Shown here: positions 42,260 through 53,931 of the stretch, one piece after another | How the letters are laid out: each line of letters starts with the position of its first letter | Numbering within the stretch: the stretch's first letter is position 1 | Made by a program: the position numbers and the translations under genes | NCBI RefSeq assembly: GCF_014843355.1 | Contig: NZ_CP062137.1 | Coordinates: forward strand, 1,488,001-1,552,000 | Length of the DNA: 64,000 nucleotides | Reading direction: 5' to 3' | Origin: Actinobacillus sp. GY-402 | Lineage (GTDB): Bacteria > Pseudomonadota > Gammaproteobacteria > Enterobacterales > Pasteurellaceae | The notes under the pieces: model-generated | What the model saw: the letters and a program-made list of their open reading frames with translations, nothing else | The model's database searches: none | What the model was told of the DNA's origin: nothing

Positions 42260-43678
42260 TTAATAAGCCCCATCTCTATTCAAAACCACATTCACCGTTT
42301 TGAACAAAATTGCAATATCGTTCCACAATGACCAGTTTTTGACATACCACGAATCAAAATAAACCCGGGTATCGTAATCTACGTCATTTCGACCACTTAC
42401 TTGCCATAAACCAGTCATCCCCGGTTTAGCCATAAGATAGTAATCCACATCATCCTGATAACGTTCCAATTCTTCTTTAACAATCGGGCGAGGGCCAACA
42501 AGGGACATTTCGCCTTTTAATACGTTAAATAATTGAGGGAGTTCATCAAGACTCCACTTACGAATAAATCGACCAATTGGTGTTATTCTTGGATCATTTT
42601 TTAACTTACACTCTAAATCCCATTCGGCTTTTGCCTTAGCATCTTTTGCCAGTAAATCGTGCAGAACTTGGTCTGAATTTATAACCATGGATCTAAACTT
42701 TAAACACTTAAACGGCTTACCATTACGGCCTATGCGTTTATGCCCATAAATAGCTTCCCCACCATCCTGCCTGATTAAACAATAAAGTGTGAATAATATG
42801 GGAGAAAACAAAACAATCAATATCAATGAACCAATAATATCCATTGTTCGTTTAACTATGCGAGAAGAACGTTTTGCTAAATTATTATTGACGCGCAAAA
42901 GCATTACTTCATAACTAAATAAAAATGACATATCCGTACTATAAAGAGGTAACCCGCGTAAAGTCGGAATAACCGAAACAGAACGATATTGCATTTTTGA
43001 AAAATAACGTAACCAATGGTTACGTTGTTCATATTCATCTTCTTCTAAAGCAATAATAAATTGATCACTTTTATGTGTAACCAATCGCCAAATTCCCTGG
43101 CGAGTTTCATTAATTATCGGAACATTCAACTGTTTTAATTCATCAATTTGATTTAATGCAATAAAATATTTAATTCTAAATCCTAAATAAGCCTCACTCA
43201 TTAATGCTTTATATGCATCTATTGCATTTTTTCCACCACCAATAATAATGGCATTTTTTAAATATAACCCTGTTCGAATTAAGCACTTTTTAACTACAAC
43301 ACGACAAAACGGAACAATAAAAATCGTTAAACTCCAACTTAAAACCCATAAATAACGTGAAGAATAAAGTTTGGAGAAGGCAATGGTAGCAAGCTCAACT
43401 ACAGCTAAGATTGCCAGTGTTCTGATAATTTCTTTAAGTTCAAACCAAAATGGTTTTCGATAAGTATAATGACGATAACGTACCCAAAATAAAATCACAC
43501 AAACAATAGCCAAACTAAAATGGATGAAAACAGCTTCTTGAAACTGCTCTATAGGGAAAAAACGATCCAAATCTCTCGTCCAAAGATTAAGGGAAAATAA
43601 TCCTAGGACATAGGCCGCAAGGAATGAACAGAAATCTGTCATTGCTAATATATATTTACAAACTAGAGCTTTTTTCAT
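42260..43678 (-). CDS. Undecaprenyl-phosphate sugar phosphotransferase (WbaP/RfbP-like)
   Basis: Polyprenyl glycosylphosphotransferase that starts glycan synthesis by moving hexose-1-phosphate (typically Gal-1-P) to undecaprenyl phosphate. 472 aa: four N-terminal membrane helices, a middle domain with IIGGGKNAIDAY, a further helix, then the catalytic domain with IYGHKRIGRNGKPFKCLKFR, SLDELPQLFNVLKGEMSLVGPRP and KPGMTGLWQVSGRND, typical of the WbaP class. The presence of all three parts favours WbaP over a short PglC-like form; sugar specificity cannot be read. Confidence 0.88.
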   Translation of the reverse strand: MKKALVCKYILAMTDFCSFLAAYVLGLFSLNLWTRDLDRFFPIEQFQEAVFIHFSLAIVCVILFWVRYRHYTYRKPFWFELKEIIRTLAILAVVELATIAFSKLYSSRYLWVLSWSLTIFIVPFCRVVVKKCLIRTGLYLKNAIIIGGGKNAIDAYKALMSEAYLGFRIKYFIALNQIDELKQLNVPIINETRQGIWRLVTHKSDQFIIALEEDEYEQRNHWLRYFSKMQYRSVSVIPTLRGLPLYSTDMSFLFSYEVMLLRVNNNLAKRSSRIVKRTMDIIGSLILIVLFSPILFTLYCLIRQDGGEAIYGHKRIGRNGKPFKCLKFRSMVINSDQVLHDLLAKDAKAKAEWDLECKLKNDPRITPIGRFIRKWSLDELPQLFNVLKGEMSLVGPRPIVKEELERYQDDVDYYLMAKPGMTGLWQVSGRNDVDYDTRVYFDSWYVKNWSLWNDIAILFKTVNVVLNRDGAY

Positions 43679-43683
43679 AGTAA

Positions 43684-44445
43684 TTATCTTCTTGGTAAAA
43701 TTTTTCGCTTTAGTAAGCCAATAGCTTTCTTTACAAGATTTTCACCTTCTAAAGCAACCACTTTCTGTTCTCTTACTTTTAATTGATTTTTAATTAACCA
43801 AACATTAAATAATCGTTCAGCTAGAAAACCAAAAACTCTTTTTTGATAAAGATCATAATTCGAAATATCAATCTGACCTTCAAGCTTAAACAGAATGTAA
43901 AATAACCATTCACAATATTGTTCGAAATGAACCCTCGACATTACAAACATATTAAACAAATGTAGTTTCTTTCCATTCATCACCTGATCAAATGCCGAAA
44001 TATACAAAGGAAAATCTTGTTCAATAATTTTCCTAGTTTCATCTAGATCTTTTACAAAATGTGCATTTTTATAATGATTATAAACAGATTCAATATAATA
44101 ATTACGCTTTCTAGGCACAATTACATCATAATCTTTCAAAAGACTCAAAAGAAAATCAGAAGATGCAACTTCTTTATTTTTTATACGAAGCCCTTTGCCT
44201 GAAAAATAACGACGATAATGAATCAATCCAATATACTCAACTTTAGACAAATTCTTCCAAGCCCAATATAATGCTGTTAACTCACAAAAAGAGGTATTTT
44301 TAGCTGAAATATTATCACCTGTATTATCAGCTATAATTCCCAAATCATTTTTGTTCATTGCCTTTCCGACTTGGATTGGGAAATAACCATTATCTTGTGG
44401 AAATTCATAGACTTTATGAGTAGCAATAAGAATTTTAATATTCAT
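43684..44445 (-). CDS. DUF4422 family glycosyltransferase
   Basis: Predicted sugar transferase of the DUF4422 family found in capsule and O-antigen loci. 253 aa from the ATG at 44445; the frame can also start from a TTG 9 bp earlier. Motifs shared with the N-terminal half of the 49.5-kb fusion protein: ADNTGDNIS, CELTALYWAWKN, YIGLIHYRRYF, and FNMFVMSRVHFEQYCEWLF. The junction with the upstream gene is TAATATG (coupled). The acceptor and donor sugars are unknown. Confidence 0.75.
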   Translation of the reverse strand: MNIKILIATHKVYEFPQDNGYFPIQVGKAMNKNDLGIIADNTGDNISAKNTSFCELTALYWAWKNLSKVEYIGLIHYRRYFSGKGLRIKNKEVASSDFLLSLLKDYDVIVPRKRNYYIESVYNHYKNAHFVKDLDETRKIIEQDFPLYISAFDQVMNGKKLHLFNMFVMSRVHFEQYCEWLFYILFKLEGQIDISNYDLYQKRVFGFLAERLFNVWLIKNQLKVREQKVVALEGENLVKKAIGLLKRKILPRR

Positions 44446-44446
44446 A

Positions 44447-45373
44447 TTAGACAATATAATCCTTATGCGCTGAGAATTTCTTTGCTAATCCATGGATAAG
44501 TCCTTTCCAGCCAAGTACTAGTTTTTTCAAATTCGGTCTGGTAAATACATAAAACCAAGTAACTTTTGCACAAAATAAAGAAGCAATAATAATATTCTTA
44601 TAATCAAGTAAATTACGTAAATTATTGCGACACATACAATACAATTTCAATTTTGATTCTGTATCATTAAACTTCATTAACCCAAAAAACATTGGCGTAC
44701 CTAATGTATTTTCTTTAGGGTGAAAGAAATGAGCACTGACTACCGTAAAGATTCTAAAACAATATTTTCTCGCCCGCCATGTATATTCCATATCATCACC
44801 CCAAATAAAATACTCTTGTTTAGGGAGTCCAATTTTTTTCACTAACTCTCGAGAAAATAAAATACCATTAAATGGCATTACAATATCAGGAATAATATTA
44901 TCTTTCGTTGCGATATTCACATCCGCTAAATTAGATAACACAGTTTTAGAGTTAGGTAATCGTAATGTAAAAGTCAATTCATTTGGATTTTTAATATTTA
45001 AAACTAAAGGACCAATATAAACATCATCCGCAGCATAAGGGATAAGCTCTGCCAAACTGTCTACTGCCGGCAAACCGTCATCATCCATTAACCAAATATA
45101 ATCAAAACCTTCCTTATAAGCGAACTCAATACCCGCATGAAATCCACCAGCTCCACCTAAATTTTCATTAAGAGTAATCAATGTGAATTGATCTGAATTT
45201 ACCCAACCGTTTTCTGCCAAAAAATCTACCGTACCATCTTTACTTGCATTATTAACCGCAATTATATGATCAATTGCATAAGTTTGATTCTTTAATGCTG
45301 CCAAACAATTTAATAATAGTTCTTTGCGATTATATGTAACGACAACAGCACAAATAGATTTTGTACAATCCAT
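44447..45373 (-). CDS. Family 2 glycosyltransferase
   Basis: GT-A fold transferase, 308 aa, starting at the ATG at 45373 (MDCTKSICAVVVTYNRKELL) with GGAAG upstream; a longer reading from 45421 adds a hydrophobic stretch with no ribosome-binding site. Motifs are VNNASKDGT, LNENLGGAGGFHAG, YIWLMDDDGLP (DxD) and YFIWGDDMEYTWRAR. This GGAGG / DDD / WGDD-E set is typical of rhamnosyl- and galactofuranosyl-transferases (GlfT2-like group), consistent with glf immediately upstream; I infer one of these activities. Confidence 0.78.
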   Translation of the reverse strand: MDCTKSICAVVVTYNRKELLLNCLAALKNQTYAIDHIIAVNNASKDGTVDFLAENGWVNSDQFTLITLNENLGGAGGFHAGIEFAYKEGFDYIWLMDDDGLPAVDSLAELIPYAADDVYIGPLVLNIKNPNELTFTLRLPNSKTVLSNLADVNIATKDNIIPDIVMPFNGILFSRELVKKIGLPKQEYFIWGDDMEYTWRARKYCFRIFTVVSAHFFHPKENTLGTPMFFGLMKFNDTESKLKLYCMCRNNLRNLLDYKNIIIASLFCAKVTWFYVFTRPNLKKLVLGWKGLIHGLAKKFSAHKDYIV

Positions 45374-45391
45374 AAATATCTTCCAAATTAT

Positions 45392-45430
45392 AAAAATGAC
45401 CGCCCATAATATTACTATCAAGTGCGGTCA
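45392..45430 (-). terminator. Terminator-like USS hairpin inside the operon
   Basis: On the minus strand TGACCGC-(20 nt)-GCGGTCA followed by TTTTTATAA lies between glf and the GT2 gene. It contains the only full USS core (AAGTGCGGT, 45420-45428) that I see between about 40.8 and 51.4 kb. It might attenuate the downstream genes. Confidence 0.45.
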
Positions 45431-45446
45431 AAATTCCAAACGTTTT

Positions 45447-47694
<2,248 letters not shown>

Positions 47695-47695
<1 letters not shown>

Positions 47696-49536
47696 TATTT
47701 AATTTTACCTTTAATGTATTTAATAACTCCGTAAATTTTTTTACCAAATTCTCGATTAATAATAATTGATTTTTTAAAACTGCCAATAGTAAGAAAAATT
47801 TCAGCTTTATCACCTCGTAAATCATAAGATATAAAATCAAATATAGAATTAATCTTATATTGTTCCAACCATTCTGAAGATAACTGACTTTTATAAAAAT
47901 CATAATATGACTTCAATAAATGACGACAAGAATTTTGCCATGGTTTTTCTCTATCTGAATAATGAATAATAGCAGGCAGCATTGCAGCCTCTTCTAACTC
48001 CCTTTGAGAAAAAGCGTACTCCAATTCATTAGGTTTATAAAAACGAGACTGGACATTCCATCGCAAAGGTAGTTTCTTGATTTTATTAACAAATGTTATA
48101 TTCAAAATATCTTGATCTTGCAATGTGATAAGATCACAGTTCTTATACAGTGATTCAGCATATAGATGCTTCAAATTTAACTCTCTCATTTTTTTGATAT
48201 TCATCACACAAATACCCGCATTTATGTAATTGTGTGATAATGGTAATCCTAAACGTCTTATCTGTAAAACGCCCCCCTCATCCAATGCTCCACCAATAAA
48301 ATTATCTTCTAAATCAATATCCCATAATTTAGCAATATTTTCCATAACAACTAAATCTGCATCTAAATAGATAACTTTGTTTACATCTTTAGGTAAAAGA
48401 TCCTGTAGTGCTAATCTATAATATGTTGCAATAGAAATATGCTCTCTATTCAATGGATAAAATGAGAAGTCTGATACATTAACTTCTAAATAAGTAAAGG
48501 ATATATTGTTATTTTCATATTTTCTAAATAGCTCTTTATTTTTCTCGGAAAACGTATTATCACAAATAATGAAAAATCTAATTTTTTGTTCTGAATTTAT
48601 ATGATCTAAAATAGAATTAATTGCTACTGCACAATGTCTAGCATAGTTATCATCAATTGCAAAAACAATATTTATCTCTGAATCTGAAAGATATGAGATA
48701 CTATCAAGCCTATTTTGCATTAGATTACTTTCAATCAATGGCTTAGAAAATTTGTTTTCTTCAAAAATTCCAAAAACCATACCTAAAGGAGTGTATTTTA
48801 ATTCTTTATCACGAGAACGAAGATATTCAAGGAAACAGTTCGACAATCTCTCAGCAATAAACCCCCAAATACGTTTTTGATAAGAATCATATTTAGAAAT
48901 ATCAATTATCTTCTCAGCTTCAAATAGAATATCAAACACCCATTCACAATATTCATAAAAATACTCTTTCTTCATAATCATCATATTAGCAAAAAAGCAT
49001 TCTTTAGAATATAACGATTTCAAAGCATACGGATATAAATCAGGACTCCTCTCTTTAATAAGTTGAATCACAATATCAAGATCTTTAACAAAATGCTCTT
49101 TTGCATAAAAATCATAGTTAGTCATAAGTTTTTGTGGTAGACCTACTGGATGGATTCCCCAAATAGGTGAACTTATTACGTCATACTGACTACAAACTTT
49201 TTCTATCGTTTCATCATCCCAACCAAAATCCTCAATTGATTCAGAAGAAAAATCGTTAAAAGTACTATATCCGCTACCAATATCATTAAAATTTAAGAAA
49301 CGTCGATAGTGAAATAACCCATAGTAATCAGCCTGAACATTCTTCCACATCCAATAAATTACAGTTAATTCACACCAAGAACTATTACGTTCTGAAATAT
49401 TATCCCCGGTATTATCACCTATAATATCTAATTCTAAACTAGAATTCGCTTTTCCAGCATGAATCGGAATTAATATATTCGTTTTAATAATTGGCGATTT
49501 TTTATGATTACAAATAAAGATTTTAATATCTTTCAT
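47695..49536 (-). CDS. Bifunctional glycosyltransferase (DUF4422 + GT8)
   Basis: 613 aa in two halves. Residues ~1-260 are DUF4422 (GDNTGDNIS, SWCELTVIYWMWKN, YYGLFHYRRFL, EYCEWVFDILFEAE). Residues ~290-560 are a GT8 retaining galactosyl- or glucosyl-transferase with NIVFAIDDNYARHCAVAINS, KVIYLDADLVVMENI (DxD) and INAGICVMNIKKM, ending with IIHYSDREKPW. The shared stop/start overlaps the acyltransferase ATG. Separate DUF4422 and GT8 proteins are usual; a fused pair suggests two successive transfers by one protein. Very AT-rich. Preceded by a 350-bp non-coding gap. Confidence 0.8.
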
Positions 49537-49886
49537 ATTTTTCCTTAGATCATTGTTGTTTTTTTACTTACAGAACAATCAAATGAGGACCCCGTAAAAA
49601 CTAACATTACGCCATCCTCAAATAACTCCATTGATACGATTATATTTTAACGAAAAAGATACTTACTTGATTTAGTCAGCAATCTAATTTTATTTTTTCT
49701 TGCCCTATTTCATATCTTTAGCTTTTCAAGCTCTTCTTTACTTTATACTATTACCTAATACCTGTTCATCAATAAATATATTTTCTTTATTTCTAATTCA
49801 ATATGCTTTAGACTTAAGAAATCACCTATAACGATATAATTAATTTTCCTGTTATTTACTCTTCCTTCATTATTTTAGCTATAATA
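49537..49886 (-). other. 350-bp AT-rich non-coding gap
   Basis: No convincing frame on either strand. It holds an inverted pair TGAGGA ... TCCTCA (49593-49630 region), AT-rich runs and several possible -10 boxes. It may be the remnant of a lost gene or carry an internal promoter for the transferase genes. No transposase remnant recognised. Confidence 0.5.
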
Positions 49887-50618
49887 CTAAATATCATATA
49901 ATGGAATTATATCTTTAGCTTTTCCTGAAGCTTTTACAACGCCTTTATCAATCCAGATCACATTTTGACAAAGTTGTTTTACCTGAGTAATTGAATGTGA
50001 AACAAATAATAGTGTTGTACCGCCTGAAAGCATTTCTTCCATGCGTTTTTTACATTTTTCTTGAAACGCCGCATCACCTACTGCCAATACTTCATCCACA
50101 ATTAAAATCTCAGGCCTAACAATTGTTGCAACCGCAAAACCTAAGCGGGCAGACATACCTGATGAAAAGTTTTTTAATGGCACATCAACGAAATCTTGTA
50201 ATTCAGCAAATTCAATAATTTCATCAAAATGCTGTTCCATAAAAGCTTTTTTATGCCCTAACAACGCACCATTAAGATAGATATTTTCTCTTGCCGTTAA
50301 TTCTCCATCAAAACCAGCCCCTAACTCAATTAATGGCGCAATATTGCCATGTACTTCTACAGTACCTTTATAAGGTTTTAAGATACCGCAAATAAGTTTT
50401 AATAGCGTTGATTTACCTGAACCATTAGTACCAATCAAACCCCACGATTCACCTTTTTTTATTTCAAGATTAACGTCTTTTAATGCTAAAAACTCTTGAA
50501 ACATTAGTTCCCCTTTTAGCATTTTGATTACGTATTCTTTTAAGCCATTATAATTTTCTGTTGCTTTATTAAAACGAACAGTGGCATTGGTTACTTTAAT
50601 TACTATTTCTTTTGTCAT
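49887..50618 (-). CDS. wzt: Polysaccharide ABC exporter ATPase (Wzt/KpsT-like)
   Basis: 243 aa. Walker A GTNGSGKSTLLK, the ABC-2 polysaccharide-export signature FSSGMSARLGFAVAT, Walker B EILIVDEVLAVGDAAFQEKC and switch His in LFVSHSI. It lacks the ~200-residue C-terminal carbohydrate-binding domain of Wzt proteins that recognise a capped glycan end, so the exporter is of the short type. The start overlaps the wzm stop (TAATG). Confidence 0.9.
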   Translation of the reverse strand: MTKEIVIKVTNATVRFNKATENYNGLKEYVIKMLKGELMFQEFLALKDVNLEIKKGESWGLIGTNGSGKSTLLKLICGILKPYKGTVEVHGNIAPLIELGAGFDGELTARENIYLNGALLGHKKAFMEQHFDEIIEFAELQDFVDVPLKNFSSGMSARLGFAVATIVRPEILIVDEVLAVGDAAFQEKCKKRMEEMLSGGTTLLFVSHSITQVKQLCQNVIWIDKGVVKASGKAKDIIPLYDI

Positions 50619-51406
50619 TAGATATATAAGATAAATTCATCTTGTTTTTTATTAAAATACCAAGCACCTAAAACTAAAATTAAAAGTGCAAGTCCTGAGC
50701 CCATATAAATTGAATTAATTTCCGGGAATCGCGCATAAAGCACAATATCACGGAACTGTTCAACATACCAATACATCGGATTAGCCGTTTTATAAAGTTC
50801 TTGATACTCCTGTGGGATAATCGATACGGGATAGAAAAGCGGCGTGAGATACATCCACATTGAGACAAATACACCCCACAAATATTGGATATCACGGAAG
50901 AATACTGTCGCAGCAGCAAGGAATAATCCTAATCCGAGACTAAATATAAAAACTTGCAAAATAACTATAGGAAAGAATAATAAATTCCAAGTGAATTCCG
51001 CACCTGTAAAAATCATAACGAGTACTAATGCACCAAGCGAAAAAACAAGATTGACTAACGAGCTTCCTACTTTTGATACCGTAAAAATATACTTAGGTAC
51101 ATAGGTTTTCTTTAGTAAAGCGGCATTCCCTGTGATTGACCATACAGACATATTGGTTGCTTCAACCATAAAATTGAAAATTGTCTGTCCTGCAATCATA
51201 TATAACGGAAAGTTTGGAATATCGAAGCGAAAAATATTAGAAAAAACAATGACCAATACCATCATTAACATTAATGGATTCAAAATACTCCATAAATACC
51301 CCAGATAACTACGGCGATATTTTAATTTTACATCACGGATAATCAACTGCTTAAGCAGTTCATCAAATGCTAAAAAACGTCGAAATTTACCAATAAATTT
51401 TTTCAT
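50618..51406 (-). CDS. wzm: Polysaccharide ABC exporter permease (Wzm-like)
   Basis: 262 aa, six membrane helices, ABC-2 transporter family. The family pattern VKLKYRRSYLGYLWSILNPL lies near residue 30 and the cytoplasmic loop and PLFYPVSIIP segment in the second half. First gene of the polysaccharide block, 9 bp after hpt. With wzt it exports the undecaprenyl-linked glycan to the periplasm. Confidence 0.9.
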   Translation of the reverse strand: MKKFIGKFRRFLAFDELLKQLIIRDVKLKYRRSYLGYLWSILNPLMLMMVLVIVFSNIFRFDIPNFPLYMIAGQTIFNFMVEATNMSVWSITGNAALLKKTYVPKYIFTVSKVGSSLVNLVFSLGALVLVMIFTGAEFTWNLLFFPIVILQVFIFSLGLGLFLAAATVFFRDIQYLWGVFVSMWMYLTPLFYPVSIIPQEYQELYKTANPMYWYVEQFRDIVLYARFPEINSIYMGSGLALLILVLGAWYFNKKQDEFILYI

Positions 51407-51415
51407 AATTATTTT

Positions 51416-51955
51416 CTAATCTTCCAAAACCACTTTTCCGATAAACCCTAAATTACGGTAACGTTGCGCGTAATCAATGCCGTAACCCACAACAAATTCA
51501 TCGGGAATTTCAAAACCGACCCATTCTACGGGCACCGAAACTTCCCGACGGGAAGGTTTATCGAGCAAAGTACAAATCGAAAGGCTCGCAGGTTCGCGCA
51601 GGGCTAGGATGGCCCGTACTTTATCCAATGTGTAACCGGTGTCGATAATGTCTTCCACAATCAATACGTGTTCGCCTTTGATATCGCCGGTTAAATCCTG
51701 ACTGATTTTCACATCGTGAGTAGAGGTCATACCTGTGCCGTAACTGGAAGTCGTTAAAAATTCAATTTCCACCGGTAATTTCAGCTCCCGCACCAAATCC
51801 GCCATAAACATAAACGAACCGCGCAGCAAACCTATCACGATTAATTTATCAACTTGTTTTTGCTGGTAAAATTCAGTGATTTCTTTGCCTAACGATTGAA
51901 TTTTTGACCGCACTTCCCGCTCGGAAATCAGGACATCAACATGATGTTTTTTCAT
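51416..51955 (-). CDS. hpt: Hypoxanthine phosphoribosyltransferase
   Basis: Purine salvage enzyme. 179 aa with the PRPP-binding motif [14 protein letters not shown], the [13 protein letters not shown] segment and [15 protein letters not shown]. Preceded by a perfect -10 (TATAAT). Its stop is 9 bp from wzm, so readthrough from the hpt promoter may drive the polysaccharide locus. Confidence 0.96.
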   Translation of the reverse strand: MKKHHVDVLISEREVRSKIQSLGKEITEFYQQKQVDKLIVIGLLRGSFMFMADLVRELKLPVEIEFLTTSSYGTGMTSTHDVKISQDLTGDIKGEHVLIVEDIIDTGYTLDKVRAILALREPASLSICTLLDKPSRREVSVPVEWVGFEIPDEFVVGYGIDYAQRYRNLGFIGKVVLED

Positions 51956-51983
51956 TCAATTTACCTTTGTTAAAATTTTCAAG

Positions 51984-52011
51984 ATTATAGCAAAAAAAAA
52001 ACTGAAGTCAT
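51984..52011 (-). promoter_or_regulatory. hpt promoter overlapping the sRNA terminator
   Basis: -10 TATAAT (51984-51989) and a 4/6 -35 ATGACT (52006-52011) with a 16-bp spacer; the -35 sits inside the terminator hairpin of the upstream small RNA. Confidence 0.6.
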
Positions 52012-52083
52012 ACAACTTCAGTTTTTACCCTAACGAATTTACTTTCTACTCTACCTGTCGGAGCATCTATGCCTTAACAGATG
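51992..52083 (-). ncRNA. Candidate Fur-regulated small RNA
   Basis: Promoter TTGACA-17 bp-TAATCT (52113-52118 and 52090-52095) predicts a start near 52083. The ~92-nt transcript has a short 5' hairpin (CATCT...AGATG), an unstructured purine-rich middle (ACAGGTAGAGTAGAAAG) and a strong terminator ACTGAAGT-TGTATG-ACTTCAGT followed by ten T's. A Fur box overlaps the promoter. This layout (5' hairpin, single-stranded seed, terminator, Fur control) matches RyhB-type RNAs; a Fur-regulated sRNA, HrrF, has been reported in Haemophilus influenzae. Homology to HrrF cannot be confirmed by eye. No open reading frame. Confidence 0.7.
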
Positions 52084-52097
52084 GCACTAAGATTAAG

Positions 52098-52116
52098 CCA
52101 AATGAGAATCATTGTC
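52098..52116 (-). promoter_or_regulatory. Fur box over the sRNA promoter
   Basis: GACAATGATTCTCATTTGG matches 13 of 19 of the classic Fur consensus and 11 of 13 of its central AATGATAATCATT core. It lies between and over the -35 and -10 elements (52113-52118 and 52090-52095), so bound Fur would repress transcription. Confidence 0.78.
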
Positions 52117-52139
52117 AACAACTCTTTTTTATATTTTAG

Positions 52140-53495
52140 TTAATTTCCTGAAATTTTCATATTTTCCAATAAGATAGATCCGGTTTGAATATTGGAACGA
52201 TGTTCGATGTCATCGGCAACTGCTACGATACGATTTAACATTTCCGACAAATTACCGGCAATGGTGATTTCGGATACCGGATAGCGGATTTCGCCGTTTT
52301 CCACCCAAAAACCTGAGGCGCCGCGGCTGTAGTCGCCCGTGACCATATTCACGCCTTGTCCCATCAAATCCGTGACAAGCAAGCCTGTGCCCATTTGACG
52401 TAAAAGTGCGGGCAATTTTTCGTGAGAATTTGATTTAACCAACCAGTTGTGAATACCGCCAGCATGCCCCGTGGTTTGCATGCCCATTTTCTTCGCGCTG
52501 TAGCTGGTGAGCAAATAGGTCTGCAACACGCCGTTTTCGATAATTTCACGCGCTTGCGTACGCACGCCTTCGCTGTCAAAAGGGGTGGAAGCCAAACGCC
52601 CGATTAGGTGCGGTCGTTCGCTGATTTGAAACCAGTCGGGTAGAATTTTTTGGCCTAATTTATCGAGCAAAAAACTGTTTTTACGATACAAACTGCCACC
52701 GCTGATTGCCGCCGCCAAATGTCCTATTAATCCCGTCGCCACATCGTTCATAAAAATCACCGGACATTGTTGCGTGGCAATTTTTTGCGGTTTCAAGTGA
52801 GAAATGGTTTTCTCGGCGGCATGCCGTCCCACCCATTCCGGGCTTTCCAACTCGACAAGTTTGCGGGAAACCGTGTACTCATAATCGGTTTCCAATTCAT
52901 CGTCCGCGCCGCCCAATACGGAACAGGAAACGGAATAACGGCTGGATAAATAACTCTGCAACATGCCATAACTATTGCCGTATACGCGCACGCCTTGATG
53001 AGAATTAAAGGATGCGCCGTTGCTGTTTACGATACGTTCGTCGTAATCCAGGGCGGCGGATTCCGCCTGTAAAGCCAATTCGACAGCGGTATCCACATTG
53101 ATGTCCGCCGGGTGATACAAATCCAAATCCGGCGCGTCAAACGCCATCAGCTCTTTCGGCGCCAAGCCTGCGCAATCGTCGGGCGAGGTATATTTGGCAA
53201 TCGCCAACGCGGATTCCACCGCATTTTTAATGGCTTCGCGACTTAAATCCGAAGTGGACGCACTGCCTTTTCTCTGCTCCGAATACACTGAAATGCCCAA
53301 GGCGCCGTCGTTATTGAATTCCACATTTTCCACTTCCCGCAAACGAGTGGAAACGGATAAACCGCTGACTTTAGTTACCGCAACCTCCGCCGTTGCGCCG
53401 GCTTTGGCGGCAATTTCCACCGCATAACTCACCGCATCGCGCAATTCCTGTTCCTGTGCCGTTAAAAGTGCGGTCGAATTTTGTTCTGTTTTCAT
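52140..53495 (-). CDS. pmbA: Metalloprotease PmbA (TldE)
   Basis: Partner of TldD in the TldD/TldE metalloprotease, which degrades unfolded peptides, CcdA and modified peptides. 451 aa, the family length. Landmarks: [52 protein letters not shown] and the C-terminal [16 protein letters not shown]. PmbA itself lacks the HExxxH motif that TldD carries. A USS lies inside its 5' end. It begins 8 bp after the PIN toxin gene, in the same direction. Confidence 0.93.
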   Translation of the reverse strand: MKTEQNSTALLTAQEQELRDAVSYAVEIAAKAGATAEVAVTKVSGLSVSTRLREVENVEFNNDGALGISVYSEQRKGSASTSDLSREAIKNAVESALAIAKYTSPDDCAGLAPKELMAFDAPDLDLYHPADINVDTAVELALQAESAALDYDERIVNSNGASFNSHQGVRVYGNSYGMLQSYLSSRYSVSCSVLGGADDELETDYEYTVSRKLVELESPEWVGRHAAEKTISHLKPQKIATQQCPVIFMNDVATGLIGHLAAAISGGSLYRKNSFLLDKLGQKILPDWFQISERPHLIGRLASTPFDSEGVRTQAREIIENGVLQTYLLTSYSAKKMGMQTTGHAGGIHNWLVKSNSHEKLPALLRQMGTGLLVTDLMGQGVNMVTGDYSRGASGFWVENGEIRYPVSEITIAGNLSEMLNRIVAVADDIEHRSNIQTGSILLENMKISGN

Positions 53496-53503
53496 TATTT
53501 TCT

Positions 53504-53923
53504 CTATTCGCTAAAAGGATTAAACAAACGTACGCCTGTTCGCTCAAAATCGGCAACGTTCCTTGTGACTAAAGTTAAATTATGCTGTATAGCGCTTGAT
53601 GCGATCCAAGCGTCATTTTCCGGTGCGGCATCCGGGATATGAAGTCGGGAGCAAATCGTTGCCGTATGCTGATCTAACGTCAAAATACGACCGGAGAAAG
53701 AACGTAAAATATCCACTTCAAACCAATGTCTCAGCAATTTACCCTGTACGGCATCCTTTCTCTCTTTTTGCAAAATTCCGCGATCCAGCTCCATCAGTAC
53801 AACTATATTCGTAAAAATCTCGTTCTGAGAAATACTTTCCAACCAGGTTTTGACTCCCGGGTTAGCCCTTCCTTTAGGAATTTTCCGCGCTTCACTAATG
53901 ATATTCGTATCAAGCAAATACAT
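53504..53923 (-). CDS. vapC: PIN-domain toxin (VapC/FitB-type)
   Basis: Putative Mg-dependent ribonuclease toxin. 139 aa; acidic residues in [11 protein letters not shown] (Asp5), LMELDRGI (Glu near 43), [11 protein letters not shown] (Asp near 102) and VTRNVADF complete the PIN active site. The antitoxin lies immediately upstream with an 8-bp gap. Such pairs are mobile and often stabilise adjacent DNA; the RNA target is unknown. Symbol assigned by family. Confidence 0.85.
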   Translation of the reverse strand: MYLLDTNIISEARKIPKGRANPGVKTWLESISQNEIFTNIVVLMELDRGILQKERKDAVQGKLLRHWFEVDILRSFSGRILTLDQHTATICSRLHIPDAAPENDAWIASSAIQHNLTLVTRNVADFERTGVRLFNPFSE

Positions 53924-53931
53924 AAAAACCC

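Noticed and set aside
49537-49886. JUMPstart/ops element for RfaH control of the polysaccharide operon
   Set aside because: I searched this gap and the hpt upstream region for GGCGGTAG; the closest is GGCGTAATG, which is not convincing.
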